A DNA stretch of 64,000 nucleotides from NCBI GenBank assembly GCA_937905985.1, contig CALCWC010000152.1, forward strand, positions 26,355 through 90,354. The letters are read 5' to 3'. A program made the translations under genes and the position numbers. Positions 31,828-40,880 of the stretch are shown here, piece after piece (within the stretch, counting starts at the first letter, position 1; each line of letters starts with the position of its first letter). Source of the stretch: an uncultured Verrucomicrobiales bacterium. Lineage in GTDB: Bacteria > Verrucomicrobiota > Verrucomicrobiia > Verrucomicrobiales > Akkermansiaceae. The notes beneath the pieces are model-generated. The model saw nothing but the letters and a program-made list of their open reading frames with translations. It had not been told where the DNA came from and did not search any database.

Positions 31828-34128
31828 TCAGAATTGCGGCTCGCGGTCACCGACGACGTGGACCTCCGTGCGCAGGGTGATGCCGCGCTCGGCCTTGGCC
31901 TTCTCGCGGATGAAGTCGATGAGCTGGGTGACATCCGTGGCGCTGGCGTTCCCGGTGTTGACGATGAAGTTGGCGTGCTTCTCGGAAACCTTGGCGCCGC
32001 CGATGGCGTATCCCTTGAGCCCGAGCTCCTCAATGAGCTTGCCGGCGGGAATTTCATCGGGATTGACGAAGGTGCAGCCGGCGCTGGGTTCCTTGGGTTG
32101 GGAACTGCTGCGGCGCGCGCGGAACTCGTCCGTGGCGGCACCGATGGCCTGGGCATCCGCCGGTGTTCCGGCGAAGGTGGCCTGCATGACCATGTTGGTG
32201 TCGAACTCCGGAATGAGGCGGTACTGCGCGCCCTTCATGTGGTCCTTTTCGAACTCCACGAGCTCGCCGTCCTCGGTGAGCGCGGTGGCGGAGCGGAACA
32301 CGCTCCACATGTCGCCGCCCATGCATCCGGCGTTCATGCGCAGGCTGCCGCCCACGCAGCCGGGGATGCCGTCCATCCACTCGAACCCGCTGATACCGTG
32401 GCTTGCGGCGAAGGATGCCAGCTTCTTGAGCTTCACGCCGGCGCCGGCCACAATGTGGTTGCCCTGCAGCTCCAGCTTCTCGAAGATGCCGGAGGCGGGA
32501 TGGATGACGGCACCGCGGATGCCGCCGTTGCGGACGACCAGGTTGGAGCCGCGGCCCACGATTTGCACGGGGAGGTTGCGGTCCTTGAAGAAGTTGACCA
32601 CGGCCTGCATGGCCTCGAAGGTGTGGGGCTCGATCCAGTACTGGGCCTCGCCGCCCACGCCCAGCGTGGTGTGCCGGCTCATCGGCTCGTACAGGCGGTA
32701 GTTCAGGTCATTGCCGCATTCTGCGGCCATGGCTGCCATGAGGCACAGGTCCCTGGCAATGCGGCTGCCCGTCTCGTGCACGTTGCCCGCGCCCAGCGTC
32801 AGGAACAGGTCGCCGGGGCGCAGCTCGTTGCCCACCACGTGGTGAGCCAGCGCCAGGTTCGGCAGGAATTGCGCCTCCACGGGGCCGTTCTCGGTCACGG
32901 CGTCCACAATGGTCTGCCCGCTGATGCCGGGGATGGGTGGCTCGCTCGCGGGATACACGTCCGCCACGTACAGCTTGTCCACCGCTTGCAGCACCTTGCC
33001 GAAGTCGTCGCGCAGCAGCTTGGTGCGCGTGTAGCGGTGCGGTTGGAACAGCACCACCAGGCGCTGGGGCTTCAGGCTTTGCGCGGTTTGCAGCGTGGCG
33101 GCTATCTCCGTGGGGTGGTGGCCGTAGTCGTCCACCACGCGGTAGTTTTGGGAAAGGTACTTGGTCTCAAAGCGGCGGCGCGCTCCGGCGAAGGATGCCA
33201 GGCCGCGGGTGATGCTGGTGAAGTCGCACCCCATTTCCAGGGCGGCGGCGGTGGCTGCCAGAGAGTTGAGCACGTTGTGGCGGCCGGGGATGCCCAGCTC
33301 CACGCGCCCCAGCGGCTCGCCCTTGTAGTTGATGGTGTAAAGGGTGCGGCCGCGCTTCACGGTCATGTCCGTGGCGGTGTAGTCCGCATCCTGCCAGCCG
33401 TAGGAGACGCTGTTGGGGTACTGGGAGCATACATCGCATGCGCCGGGGTCGTTCTTGCAGTAGAAGATTTTCCCGCGCGTTTGCTTGCAGAGGGTGTGGA
33501 AGACTTCCTTGATGTGGTCGAGGTCGCGGTAGAAGTCCAGGTGCTCGGCCTCGATGTTGAGAATGATGCTGTGCTCCGGCAGGTAGTTCACCAGCGTGCC
33601 GTCGCTCTCGTCGCCTTCTGCCACCAGGTACTCGCTGTCCTCGTTCCAGTGCGCGTTGGCTCCCAGCACCGGGATTTCCGCTCCCACATAGTGGCACGGG
33701 CGCAGGCGCCCCTCGCGCAGCAGGTGCGCCGTCAGGGATGAGGTGGTGGTTTTGCCGTGCGTGCCTGCCACCACCACGCCTTTCTTGCCGTTCAGGATGG
33801 CTGCCAGGCATTCCGCGCGGCGCATGCAGGTGATGCCGTTCTTGCGTGCCGCCGCCAGTGCCACGTTGTCCTCGCGGATGGCGCTGGAGTAGATGACCAC
33901 TTCTGCATCCTTCACCGCATCCGGGTTGTGCGGACAGGAGAACGCGAGCCCGGCCAGTTGCAGGCGCTCCGTTTCTTCGCTCGTCACGCGGTCGCACCCG
34001 CTCACCAGATGGCCCATCTCCAAGAGCATGCGGGCCAGGCCGCTCATGCCGGCCCCGGCCACGCCTATCAGGTGAATGCGTTCCGGGTGTTCCCGGTCCA
34101 GTAGTCTCTTGCGCAGCTGATCTATCAT
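31828..34128 (-). CDS. murC-murB: MurC-MurB fusion (UDP-MurNAc:L-Ala ligase / UDP-GlcNAc-enolpyruvate reductase)
   Basis: 766 aa. MurC part: IHLIGVAGAGMSGLARMLLEMG, the ATP-binding VVVAGTHGKTTTSSLTAHLL near residue 118, AEGDESDGTLVNYLPE and DYGHHPTEIAATL. MurB part from about residue 475: MSRHTTLGVGGEAQYWIEP (FAD site), GRGSNLVVRNGGIRGAVI, GIPGCVGGSLRMNAGCMGG, SSSQPKEPSAGCTFVNP with the Ser/Cys active-site region, and a C-terminal HANFIVNTGNASATDV. Two cytoplasmic steps are thus joined in one chain. It is the first gene of the operon with ddl, ftsQ and menCE. Confidence 0.96.
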   Translation of the reverse strand: MIDQLRKRLLDREHPERIHLIGVAGAGMSGLARMLLEMGHLVSGCDRVTSEETERLQLAGLAFSCPHNPDAVKDAEVVIYSSAIREDNVALAAARKNGITCMRRAECLAAILNGKKGVVVAGTHGKTTTSSLTAHLLREGRLRPCHYVGAEIPVLGANAHWNEDSEYLVAEGDESDGTLVNYLPEHSIILNIEAEHLDFYRDLDHIKEVFHTLCKQTRGKIFYCKNDPGACDVCSQYPNSVSYGWQDADYTATDMTVKRGRTLYTINYKGEPLGRVELGIPGRHNVLNSLAATAAALEMGCDFTSITRGLASFAGARRRFETKYLSQNYRVVDDYGHHPTEIAATLQTAQSLKPQRLVVLFQPHRYTRTKLLRDDFGKVLQAVDKLYVADVYPASEPPIPGISGQTIVDAVTENGPVEAQFLPNLALAHHVVGNELRPGDLFLTLGAGNVHETGSRIARDLCLMAAMAAECGNDLNYRLYEPMSRHTTLGVGGEAQYWIEPHTFEAMQAVVNFFKDRNLPVQIVGRGSNLVVRNGGIRGAVIHPASGIFEKLELQGNHIVAGAGVKLKKLASFAASHGISGFEWMDGIPGCVGGSLRMNAGCMGGDMWSVFRSATALTEDGELVEFEKDHMKGAQYRLIPEFDTNMVMQATFAGTPADAQAIGAATDEFRARRSSSQPKEPSAGCTFVNPDEIPAGKLIEELGLKGYAIGGAKVSEKHANFIVNTGNASATDVTQLIDFIREKAKAERGITLRTEVHVVGDREPQF

Positions 34129-34140
34129 CTTTACGCGTGA

Positions 34141-34168
34141 ATTATACCCCGAACGCCCTCCTTTTCAA
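34141..34168 (-). promoter_or_regulatory. Promoter of the murCB operon
   Basis: On the minus strand TTGAAA (34163-34168), a spacer of 16 and a perfect TATAAT (34141-34146). The ATG is 12 bases beyond, giving a leader of only about five bases. Confidence 0.7.
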
Positions 34169-34228
34169 GCAGAATGTGTAAGATTTCCAAATTAATTTTG
34201 CATGAAACCGCCGAGATTTCGGGGCAAC

Positions 34229-34260
34229 AAAAACACACCTGCACCCGTGGTGCAGGCGTG
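34229..34260 (-). terminator. Terminator of rpsP
   Basis: Minus-strand hairpin CACGCCTGCAC / GTGCAGGTGTG followed by TTTTTG. Confidence 0.8.
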
Positions 34261-34295
34261 CTGAACAAGAAAGGATGAAAAAGGGAAGCGCAGGC

Positions 34296-34541
34296 TTAGG
34301 CCTTGGCGGCGCGAGCCTTCTTGATGATGGAGGCCACGGTCACGGACGGGCGGGCGCCGTTGGCGATCCACTTGTCGGCCTTCTCCACATCAATGCTGTA
34401 GTTCACGCCCTCGGCCATGGGGTCGTACGTGCCGATCTGGTCGATGAACGCGCCGTCGCGGCGGTTGCGGCTATCGACGACGATAACCTTGTAGTAGGGA
34501 CGATTCTTGGCACCCTGGCGAGTAAGACGAATTGCTACCAT
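34296..34541 (-). CDS. rpsP: 30S ribosomal protein S16
   Basis: 81 aa, normal length. [41 protein letters not shown] is the unmistakable S16 N-terminus. The start at 34539-34541 is fixed by homology; upstream in-frame sequence is the leader. It is transcribed alone, with its own promoter and terminator, rather than in the usual rpsP-rimM-trmD-rplS cluster. Confidence 0.98.
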   Translation of the reverse strand: MVAIRLTRQGAKNRPYYKVIVVDSRNRRDGAFIDQIGTYDPMAEGVNYSIDVEKADKWIANGARPSVTVASIIKKARAAKA

Positions 34542-34606
34542 ATAACGAAGTTTCTTGAGGTTGATTTGTTGCTCCGTGGCGGGTATGACCGCCAATGCGG
34601 GACACC

Positions 34607-34635
34607 AAGTTACCACTGGTGTGCCACAATGTCAA
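34607..34635 (-). promoter_or_regulatory. Promoter of rpsP
   Basis: On the minus strand a perfect TTGACA (34630-34635), a spacer of 17 and TAACTT (34607-34612); a 60-nt leader follows containing a GGCGG-tcata-CCCGCC hairpin. Confidence 0.7.
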
Positions 34636-34681
34636 GCAAAAGGATGAGAATTTTTGCGAAATGTGCTCCGTATGCCGCAAA

Positions 34682-35209
34682 TCAATCCTCATGCACGCCG
34701 ATAAAGGGGAGGTTTCGGTATTTTCCGGCGAAATCCATGCCGTATCCCACCAGGAAGCCTCCGTGTGTCTGAAGCGCGGCGAAATCCGGGTTGAAGCCGG
34801 CTTCACGCCGCCCGGTTTTGTCCACCGCCACCGCACAGCGAACCTCCGCGGCTCCCATGTCCGACAGGCGGCGGCAGATTTCTCTCAGGGTGATGCCGGA
34901 ATCCGCCAGGTCGTCCAGCACGAGCACGCGGCACCCCGCCACGTTCGGCGGGGAGAAAATCCACTGCAGCTCGCCGCTGCTTTCCTTGCCCGCGCCGTAG
35001 GAGGACACGCGCATGGTTTCCATGCGGAAGTTGGCGGGCAGCAGGCGCAGCAAATCCGCCGCGAACATCAGCCCGCCATCCAGTATCACCGGCACCAGCA
35101 CCTCTTCTTGCGTGCCGAAGTGCGCCTGCACCTCCCGCGCCACGCGCTCCACCCCGCTGCGGATGTCCGCCGCGCTGAACAGCTCGCGAATGTGGCCTTC
35201 CCCGTTCAT
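34682..35209 (-). CDS. hpt: Hypoxanthine phosphoribosyltransferase
   Basis: 175-aa purine-salvage enzyme (hypoxanthine/guanine + PRPP to IMP/GMP). The PRPP-binding motif VLVLDDLADSGITL is at residues 95-108. VPVILDGGLMFAADLLR (residues 39-55) and the VDKTGRR segment match the family. Its ATG overlaps the stop of the U32 gene by four bases (ATGA), so it is translationally coupled as the last gene of a five-gene operon. Confidence 0.94.
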   Translation of the reverse strand: MNGEGHIRELFSAADIRSGVERVAREVQAHFGTQEEVLVPVILDGGLMFAADLLRLLPANFRMETMRVSSYGAGKESSGELQWIFSPPNVAGCRVLVLDDLADSGITLREICRRLSDMGAAEVRCAVAVDKTGRREAGFNPDFAALQTHGGFLVGYGMDFAGKYRNLPFIGVHED

Positions 35210-36468
35210 GACAGCTTGCGGCGCGTTACCAGATAGACCTTGTCGCCGTGGCGCAGCTTGGTGTCCACGGCCACCATGGCCACCGCTCCCTTGGGCGCGG
35301 TGGGCACCACGTGGGTGACGCCCTGAGCATCGTCGCAGCGCACCTCCTGCACCACCACGCGCACGATGCCGGTGGTGCAGCCGGTGATTTCAATCTTGTC
35401 GCCGGGGGAGAGGGGTTCCGCCTCCAGGCGGATTTCCGCCACCTTTGCCTTGGGATACCAGCGGACCACGCGCCCCAGGTGGCGGCGCTGTTCCAGGGCC
35501 AGGCTGTTGGAGCAGCCGCTCCACGTGTCCCACTCCTCGCCCAGGTAGTAGCCGCCGTGCCAGAATTTGCGGTTGAAGACCTGCAGCAGGCGCTCCTCCC
35601 ATTCGGCCACCTTCTCCGGGCTCCAAGTGCCGTCCGCGCATGCCGTCACGGCCTCCTTGTACACCTGCGTGACGGTAGAGACGTACGCTTCCGAGCGCCC
35701 GCGGCCCTCCAGCTTGAAAACGGATACGCCCGCCTCCACCAGCTGGTCAATCACGCGGATGGTGCAGATGTCCTTGGGCGACATGATGTACTGGTTGTCC
35801 ACGTCCATCTCGAAGCCGGTCTCGGTGTCGGTGACGCGGTACTTGCGGCGGCAGAGCTGGAAGCACTGGCCACGGTTGGCGCTGTGGTTGTAGGCGGCGA
35901 GGCTCATGCCGCACTTGCCGGAGATGCCGATGCAGAGGGCACCGTGTGCGAAGACCTCGATACGAACGGGTTTGCCGGACGGTCCGCAGATGTTTTCCTC
36001 GCGGATGGTGCCGATGATGTGGCGGATTTGCGAGAGCTTCAGCTCGCGCGCCAGCACCATCACATCCGCATACTGCGCGAAGAAGCGCACGGCGGATACG
36101 TTGCACACGTTCGCCTGAACGGATACGTGCACCTCCAGCCCCAGCTTGTGGGCGTGCGTGATGACCGCCATGTCCGCCGCAATAACGGCATCCACTCCCG
36201 CCGCCTTGGCGCGCTCCAGCAGGCTTTCCATGCCCGCCAGCTCCTCGTCGTACACAATGATGTTGCATGTGAGGTACGCCTTGGCCCGGCACGCATGGCA
36301 GAGGCGCACCACCTTCGCCAGGTCCTCCTCCGTGAAGTTCACCGTGGAGCGGGCGCGCATGTTGTACATGCCCACGCCAAAGTACACGCTGTCCGCCCCG
36401 GCCCGCAGCGCCGCTGCCAGGGACTCGAACGACCCCGCCGGTGCCATGATTTCCAACTCCTGCATCAC
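35206..36468 (-). CDS. U32 family peptidase / tRNA-modification-type protein
   Basis: 420 aa. The U32 signature EVFAHGALCIGISGKCGMS is near residue 180, followed by the other conserved cysteines in NRGQCFQLCRRKYRV, the set that binds an Fe-S cluster in characterised relatives. The N-terminal barrel starts LEIMAPAGSFESLAAALRAGADSVYFG. Relatives include YegQ/TrhP (tRNA U34 hydroxylation), RlhA and UbiU/V, all acting with prephenate or O2-independent hydroxylation chemistry; which one applies here cannot be told from sequence alone. Two consecutive ATG codons start it. Overlaps hpt by four bases. Confidence 0.88.
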   Translation of the reverse strand: MMQELEIMAPAGSFESLAAALRAGADSVYFGVGMYNMRARSTVNFTEEDLAKVVRLCHACRAKAYLTCNIIVYDEELAGMESLLERAKAAGVDAVIAADMAVITHAHKLGLEVHVSVQANVCNVSAVRFFAQYADVMVLARELKLSQIRHIIGTIREENICGPSGKPVRIEVFAHGALCIGISGKCGMSLAAYNHSANRGQCFQLCRRKYRVTDTETGFEMDVDNQYIMSPKDICTIRVIDQLVEAGVSVFKLEGRGRSEAYVSTVTQVYKEAVTACADGTWSPEKVAEWEERLLQVFNRKFWHGGYYLGEEWDTWSGCSNSLALEQRRHLGRVVRWYPKAKVAEIRLEAEPLSPGDKIEITGCTTGIVRVVVQEVRCDDAQGVTHVVPTAPKGAVAMVAVDTKLRHGDKVYLVTRRKLS

Positions 36469-36511
36469 ACCGCCATTCTATGCGCCGCGCCGCGGCGGGT
36501 CAAGCGCCTTT

Positions 36512-36967
36512 TCAGTATCGCCGCCCCTCATGCATGTGGAAGGCGTTTTGCATGAGGTTCACCTGCGGGGCTTGGCGGGGCAGGAGGTAGAGCTCCATGA
36601 TGTCGAAGCGGTAGGGGACTTCCCGCCCGAGCATGCGGAGCCAGTTTTTTGCGCCGCGGCGGATGAGCTCGCGCTTGGCGTGGTCCACCATGCGGGATGG
36701 TGCGCCGGAGGCGGGGCTGGTGCTGCTCTTCACCTCGGTGAACACCAGGGTGTCTCCTTGGCGGGAGACGATGTCCACCTCGCCGCCGGAGCCCAGGCGG
36801 AAGTTGCAGCGCAGGATTTTGTAGCCGTGCGCGCGCAGCCAGGATGCGGCCACCTTCTCGCCGTAGCGGCCGATGAACCCGCGCGGCGGGACGGCGTCAG
36901 AGTCCCAGGGGCAGCTCCATTTGTGCAACAGGCGCAAATGAGCGGCGATGGTGTGCAGTGATTCCAT
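36512..36967 (-). CDS. YraN/UPF0102 family protein
   Basis: 151 aa. [50 protein letters not shown] is the conserved nuclease-fold core with the GEVD...FVEVK-type residues of the PD-(D/E)xK superfamily. The C-terminus ([22 protein letters not shown]) also fits. The annotated start lies 71 bases inside rnhB; a later non-ATG start near residue 30 is possible because the first 30 residues are not family-conserved. The adjacency to rnhB is common in bacteria. Confidence 0.88.
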   Translation of the reverse strand: MESLHTIAAHLRLLHKWSCPWDSDAVPPRGFIGRYGEKVAASWLRAHGYKILRCNFRLGSGGEVDIVSRQGDTLVFTEVKSSTSPASGAPSRMVDHAKRELIRRGAKNWLRMLGREVPYRFDIMELYLLPRQAPQVNLMQNAFHMHEGRRY

Positions 36968-37526
36968 AGGCGTGAATGGCGGCTAGGTGTTCCCTGGTTC
37001 CGTACCCGGCGTTGCGGGCGAACCCGTATTGCGGGAACTGCTTGTCCAGCTCCAGCATGATGCGGTCCCTGGTGACCTTGGCGAGGATGCTGGCGGCGGC
37101 GATGCTCAGGCAGCGCGCGTCACCTTTCACCATGTTGCGGGAGGGCAGGGGGAAGTTGGGCACGGGCAGGCCGTCGATGATGCACATCTGCGGTTGCGGG
37201 TGCAGCCCCTGCGCGGCGCGGGCCATGGCCAGGTGCGTGGCGCGCAGGATGTTCAGGCGGTCGATTTCCTCCACGCTGGCCTGTGCCACGCTTTTCTGCA
37301 CGCGGTCGTCCTCCATGAGCGCGGCGAACAGCGCCTCCCGCTTTTTGGCGGAGAGCTGCTTGGAGTCGTTGAGCCCCTTCAGCGTGAATCCCGGCGGCAG
37401 GATGACCGCAGCGGCCACCACGGGCCCCGCCAGCGGGCCGCGCCCCGCCTCGTCTATTCCTGCGACGATGGCGAACCCGTCATCGTGCGCCTGCTGCTCC
37501 GCGAGCATGTCCGGTCCGTCACTCAT
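36897..37526 (-). CDS. rnhB: Ribonuclease HII
   Basis: 209 aa. Cleaves the RNA strand of RNA-DNA hybrids and single ribonucleotides in DNA. The active-site block [26 protein letters not shown] (Asp and Glu near residues 25-26), [10 protein letters not shown] with a further Asp near residue 117 and KVTRDRIM with another near 152 are all present. The C-terminal [24 protein letters not shown] is diagnostic. It overlaps the upstream gene by eight bases and yraN by 71. Confidence 0.97.
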   Translation of the reverse strand: MSDGPDMLAEQQAHDDGFAIVAGIDEAGRGPLAGPVVAAAVILPPGFTLKGLNDSKQLSAKKREALFAALMEDDRVQKSVAQASVEEIDRLNILRATHLAMARAAQGLHPQPQMCIIDGLPVPNFPLPSRNMVKGDARCLSIAAASILAKVTRDRIMLELDKQFPQYGFARNAGYGTREHLAAIHAYGITAHHRRSFAPVAQMELPLGL

Positions 37527-39372
37527 GGGCGTTGTCGTTCTGTTGCGGGTCTGTGCCGATGAGTTCCCGGATGTTCTCCGGCAGCGGGTCGTCCGCCTTC
37601 AGATGCTGCAGTGTCTCGATGTCCTTCAGGTAGCGGCTGATGGGTGTCTCCGCGCCCTCTGTCTCCATGCGCATGGCGTGCATGGCCTCCAGGTACGCAT
37701 CGAACGAGCGCGTGTCCGTGTGGCCCAGGTGGGTGATTTCGTACCAGTCCAGATAGTCGCGTCCGCGCGTGGCGGCGGCGGTGTAGGCGGCGCGCAGTTC
37801 CTTGAGCGGGCCGAGCGTGTTCTGCGCGGCATCGGGGTCCTTGTCGTTGATGAGCGACGAGAGCACGCGGCAGTATTCGATGACGATTTGGCGGTAGGCG
37901 GGGAAGGCGGTGGCGCTCAGCGACACCAGGCGCTCGATGTTGGGACGCAGCAGGTTCTCCCAGTCCGGCACCTCCATCAGATCGTATGCGTTGTCGATGC
38001 TCACGGTGCGCGCGCTTTCCGTCTCGGAGTCGAAGTACACCACGGTGAGGGCCTCTGCCAGCTGCTTCTCGGATTCCAGGGGCGACATGGCATCGGATGC
38101 CTTGGGCAGGGAGAGCGCGGCAAGTTCCAGCGCCCACCACTTGTCCAGCATGTCCTTGTTGGAGGCAAGCTCCGTGAAGTGCGCGGCGATGAAGTCCTTG
38201 GCGGGCAGGTCTGTCACGGCGGCCTCGCTGAGCAGGCTCTTGAACTGGTCCAGCCCGTTCGGGCTGTCCAGCAGGCTCATCACCAGTACGCCGCAAGAGA
38301 TGTCGTAGACCTGGCGGGACGCGGCGTCCAGGCGCTCCGGGTGCTCGATGCCGATGATTTCCTCCGGTGGTATCATCTCCGCGCGGTCGTACAGGTTGCG
38401 GTAGAGTTTCTTGTCCGCCTTTCCGGCGCGCCAGAGCATGGCCTGCTGGATGCCGCTCACCAGCCACTGCGGCAGGCTCACCTCGTCAGGGAAGGCATCT
38501 GCGGAGAGGTCTCTCAGGGCGCGCTCGTACAGCACCATGGTGACGATGGCATCATTCAGCCGTTCCAGGTCGATGCCGCCGCCGGGGAAGATTCGGATCT
38601 GGAAGTTGGGAGCACCGCCGATGATGGTGACGCGCATGCGGATGGGGTTGCGCACGGGTTGGTCCGTGGGTTGACCCACCAGGCGGATGGAGATGGCGTT
38701 CTTCCAGTCGCGCGGCAGCTCCAGCAGCGAGCACAGCCGCGAGTACACGCCGTCCGCGTGCGTGGCGATGGCTCCCATGCGCAGGGAGTCGCCGCCGCTC
38801 ACCGAGAACAGGCGTGATTGCGATACCACATGCTGGTCCTTCTCCACACGGGTGGGCGCGCTTTCCCGCGCGCGGCGGCGTTCCTCCGCGGTGGCGTTCA
38901 GGCGTTCCAGGTCTTGCTGTCGCTCCATGTCCTCGCCCTCCTGTACCCACGGGGGAATCTCGCTGTCGTGGGCATTGTCCGTGTCGGGCGGCGGTTCGGG
39001 CAGCGGCTTGGGCTGCACCTGGGGAGCGGGTTGGGGCTGGGGGATAGTCTGCGGCTTGGGCTGCGGTTCCTCCTGTGGTTGGGGGCGCGGCTGTGGCTTG
39101 GGTTGCGGCTGTGGCACCGTGGGTTCCGGCTCGATGACCTTGTCGGGTTTGTTGGGCCTTTCAATCTCCCCCACGGGACGTGCCACGGTGTTGCCCTTCT
39201 TGTCGGTCGTGTCCACGAAATCGCGCGGCTTGGGCGGCGTTACGTCCGGTATCACCACGCGCTCGCTGCGTCCGTCGTCAATAATCGTCTCGTCAACCTG
39301 CGGTTCATCCGCCCCCTGTACCGCGAGCGGTGCAAGGCAAAGCGTCAATCCCACTGCAAACCGCCACCGCAT
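37519..39372 (-). CDS. Exported protein with Pro/Gln-rich linker, function unknown
   Basis: 617 aa. A signal peptide ([20 protein letters not shown] then ADEP) leads into an acidic stretch. A low-complexity linker of Pro-Gln-Pro-Lys repeats (about residues 88-130) follows. The C-terminal 440 residues form a helical domain with [20 protein letters not shown] and no recognised catalytic motif; the pattern of a protein domain asking about peptidase-like periplasmic folds ([20 protein letters not shown], similar in style to gluzincin-like inactive domains) is only suggestive. It is the first gene of the operon with rnhB, yraN, U32 and hpt. Probably periplasmic. Confidence 0.75.
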   Translation of the reverse strand: MRWRFAVGLTLCLAPLAVQGADEPQVDETIIDDGRSERVVIPDVTPPKPRDFVDTTDKKGNTVARPVGEIERPNKPDKVIEPEPTVPQPQPKPQPRPQPQEEPQPKPQTIPQPQPAPQVQPKPLPEPPPDTDNAHDSEIPPWVQEGEDMERQQDLERLNATAEERRRARESAPTRVEKDQHVVSQSRLFSVSGGDSLRMGAIATHADGVYSRLCSLLELPRDWKNAISIRLVGQPTDQPVRNPIRMRVTIIGGAPNFQIRIFPGGGIDLERLNDAIVTMVLYERALRDLSADAFPDEVSLPQWLVSGIQQAMLWRAGKADKKLYRNLYDRAEMIPPEEIIGIEHPERLDAASRQVYDISCGVLVMSLLDSPNGLDQFKSLLSEAAVTDLPAKDFIAAHFTELASNKDMLDKWWALELAALSLPKASDAMSPLESEKQLAEALTVVYFDSETESARTVSIDNAYDLMEVPDWENLLRPNIERLVSLSATAFPAYRQIVIEYCRVLSSLINDKDPDAAQNTLGPLKELRAAYTAAATRGRDYLDWYEITHLGHTDTRSFDAYLEAMHAMRMETEGAETPISRYLKDIETLQHLKADDPLPENIRELIGTDPQQNDNAHE

Positions 39373-39375
39373 ACC

Positions 39376-39419
39376 AACAAATCCTAAATCTTAAATCCTA
39401 AATCCCCAATCCCAAATTG
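39376..39419. repeat. AT-rich heptamer array
   Basis: AAATCCTAAATCTTAAATCC followed by TAAATCCCCAATCCCAAATT: consecutive copies of an AAATCC[TCG]-like word directly upstream of the 617-aa gene. The same word occurs at several other intergenic sites in the window. Confidence 0.6.
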
Positions 39420-39446
39420 CACCACGCGGAGCGCAGCCAACCAGGC

Positions 39447-40820
39447 TTAATTGCGGCTCTTGATATCCAGCAGCAGTTGCGCGTTGGTGGGGCATTTGCG
39501 GAGGAAGAAGAGCAGGCGCTCCATGGCTTCCGTGGGCTTGTAGCCGGCCAGCCCGCGGCGGATGAGGCGGATCTTCTCCAGCATCATCTCCGGGAGGATG
39601 AGTTCCTCTCGGCGGGTGCCGCTCTTCATGATGTCCACGGCGGGGTAGATGTACATTTCCGCAATGCGGCGGTTGAGCACCAGCTCCATGTTGCCCGTGC
39701 CCTTGAACTCCTGGAAGATGAGCTCGTCCATGCGGCTGTTGGTCTCAATGAGCGCGGTGGCCAGGATGGTGAGGGACCCGGCGTTGCGCGTGTTGCGCGC
39801 GGCGGCGAACAGGCGGCGCGGAGTTTCCAGCGCGCGGGCGTCGATGCCGCCGCTCATGGTGCGCCCGCTGCCGCGCTCTGTATTGTTGTAGGCGCGGGCG
39901 AGACGTGTGATGGAATCCATGAGGATGAGCACGTGGCGGCCGGTTTCCACCAGGCGCTTGGCGCGCTCGATGCACATCTCCGCGATGCGGCAGTGCTCGC
40001 GCACGCCGCTGTCGTTGCTGGATGCAAAGATTTCCACGCCGGGAAGCGTGCGCTTGAATTCGGTCACCTCTTCCGGGCGCTCGTCCACCAGGAGTATCAT
40101 CAGGTGGATGTCCTCCTCGTAGTTCTCACGCACACCCTCTGCAATGTGCATGAGCAGGGTGGTTTTGCCGGTGCGTGGCGGCGCCACAATCAGCCCGCGC
40201 TGGCCGCGCGCCACGGGCGCCACCAAATCCAGCGTGCGTGTGGTGAAGCGGGACGGGGTTGTTTCAAACGCCAGGCGGTGGGTGGGGTTCACGGCCTTGA
40301 GGTCCTCAAAGTGCGGGCTGGCCGCGGCCTCCGCGGGCGGCAGGCCGTTCACGCTTTGCACGGAGACAAGCTGGTGGCCGCGCTCGTACTTCTGCGCCAT
40401 GCCGCTCACTTCCACGAACGGGCGCAGATGGTGCTGGCTGATGATGTCCGCCGGCACGTACACCGCCTCGTTGGATGGTGCCCAGCCGGTCTCCTGCGTG
40501 CGGATAAAGCCGAACCCCTTGCCGGTGATTTCCAGTATGCCGGTAAGCGGTTCCGGGTCGCCGACGGGCACGTAGGCACGCCCCTGCGGCAGGGGTTCCT
40601 GCTGCTGGAGATTGTGGTTGGCGTGCTTCTTGCCGCGGTTGTGGTGGTGGCTGTGGCGGGTTTCGCCGCCGTTGTTGTTGCCGCCCTGACCGCCTCCGTG
40701 GTGGCGGCGGTTGTAGTGGTGCCTTCCGCTGCGGCCGCCGGTCGGCGCGGAATCACCGGCGTTCCGTACGTGGACGCTGTGCCTGCGTTCCTGCATGCCT
40801 TGTTCGTTCGGCTCGCTCAT
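39447..40820 (-). CDS. rho: Transcription termination factor Rho
   Basis: 457 aa hexameric RNA helicase. The RNA-binding cold-shock-like domain starts near residue 95 (LTGILEITGKGFGFIRTQETGWAPSNEAVYVPADII). The ATPase domain has the P-loop APPRTGKTTLLMHIAEG near residue 217 and LIDERPEEVTEF-type sequence (LLVDERPEEVTEFKR), then DSITRLARAYN and SGGIDARALETPRRLF. The first 90 residues are an inserted low-complexity domain rich in His, Arg, Gly and Asn (RHHYNRRHHGGGQGGNNNGG). It follows yebC by 60 bases. Confidence 0.97.
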   Translation of the reverse strand: MSEPNEQGMQERRHSVHVRNAGDSAPTGGRSGRHHYNRRHHGGGQGGNNNGGETRHSHHHNRGKKHANHNLQQQEPLPQGRAYVPVGDPEPLTGILEITGKGFGFIRTQETGWAPSNEAVYVPADIISQHHLRPFVEVSGMAQKYERGHQLVSVQSVNGLPPAEAAASPHFEDLKAVNPTHRLAFETTPSRFTTRTLDLVAPVARGQRGLIVAPPRTGKTTLLMHIAEGVRENYEEDIHLMILLVDERPEEVTEFKRTLPGVEIFASSNDSGVREHCRIAEMCIERAKRLVETGRHVLILMDSITRLARAYNNTERGSGRTMSGGIDARALETPRRLFAAARNTRNAGSLTILATALIETNSRMDELIFQEFKGTGNMELVLNRRIAEMYIYPAVDIMKSGTRREELILPEMMLEKIRLIRRGLAGYKPTEAMERLLFFLRKCPTNAQLLLDIKSRN

Positions 40821-40880
40821 GGACCTACCGGGGAAAGGGAGGATAACGGCGGGATAACGCGCACTTGCGTGGAGATAGCT

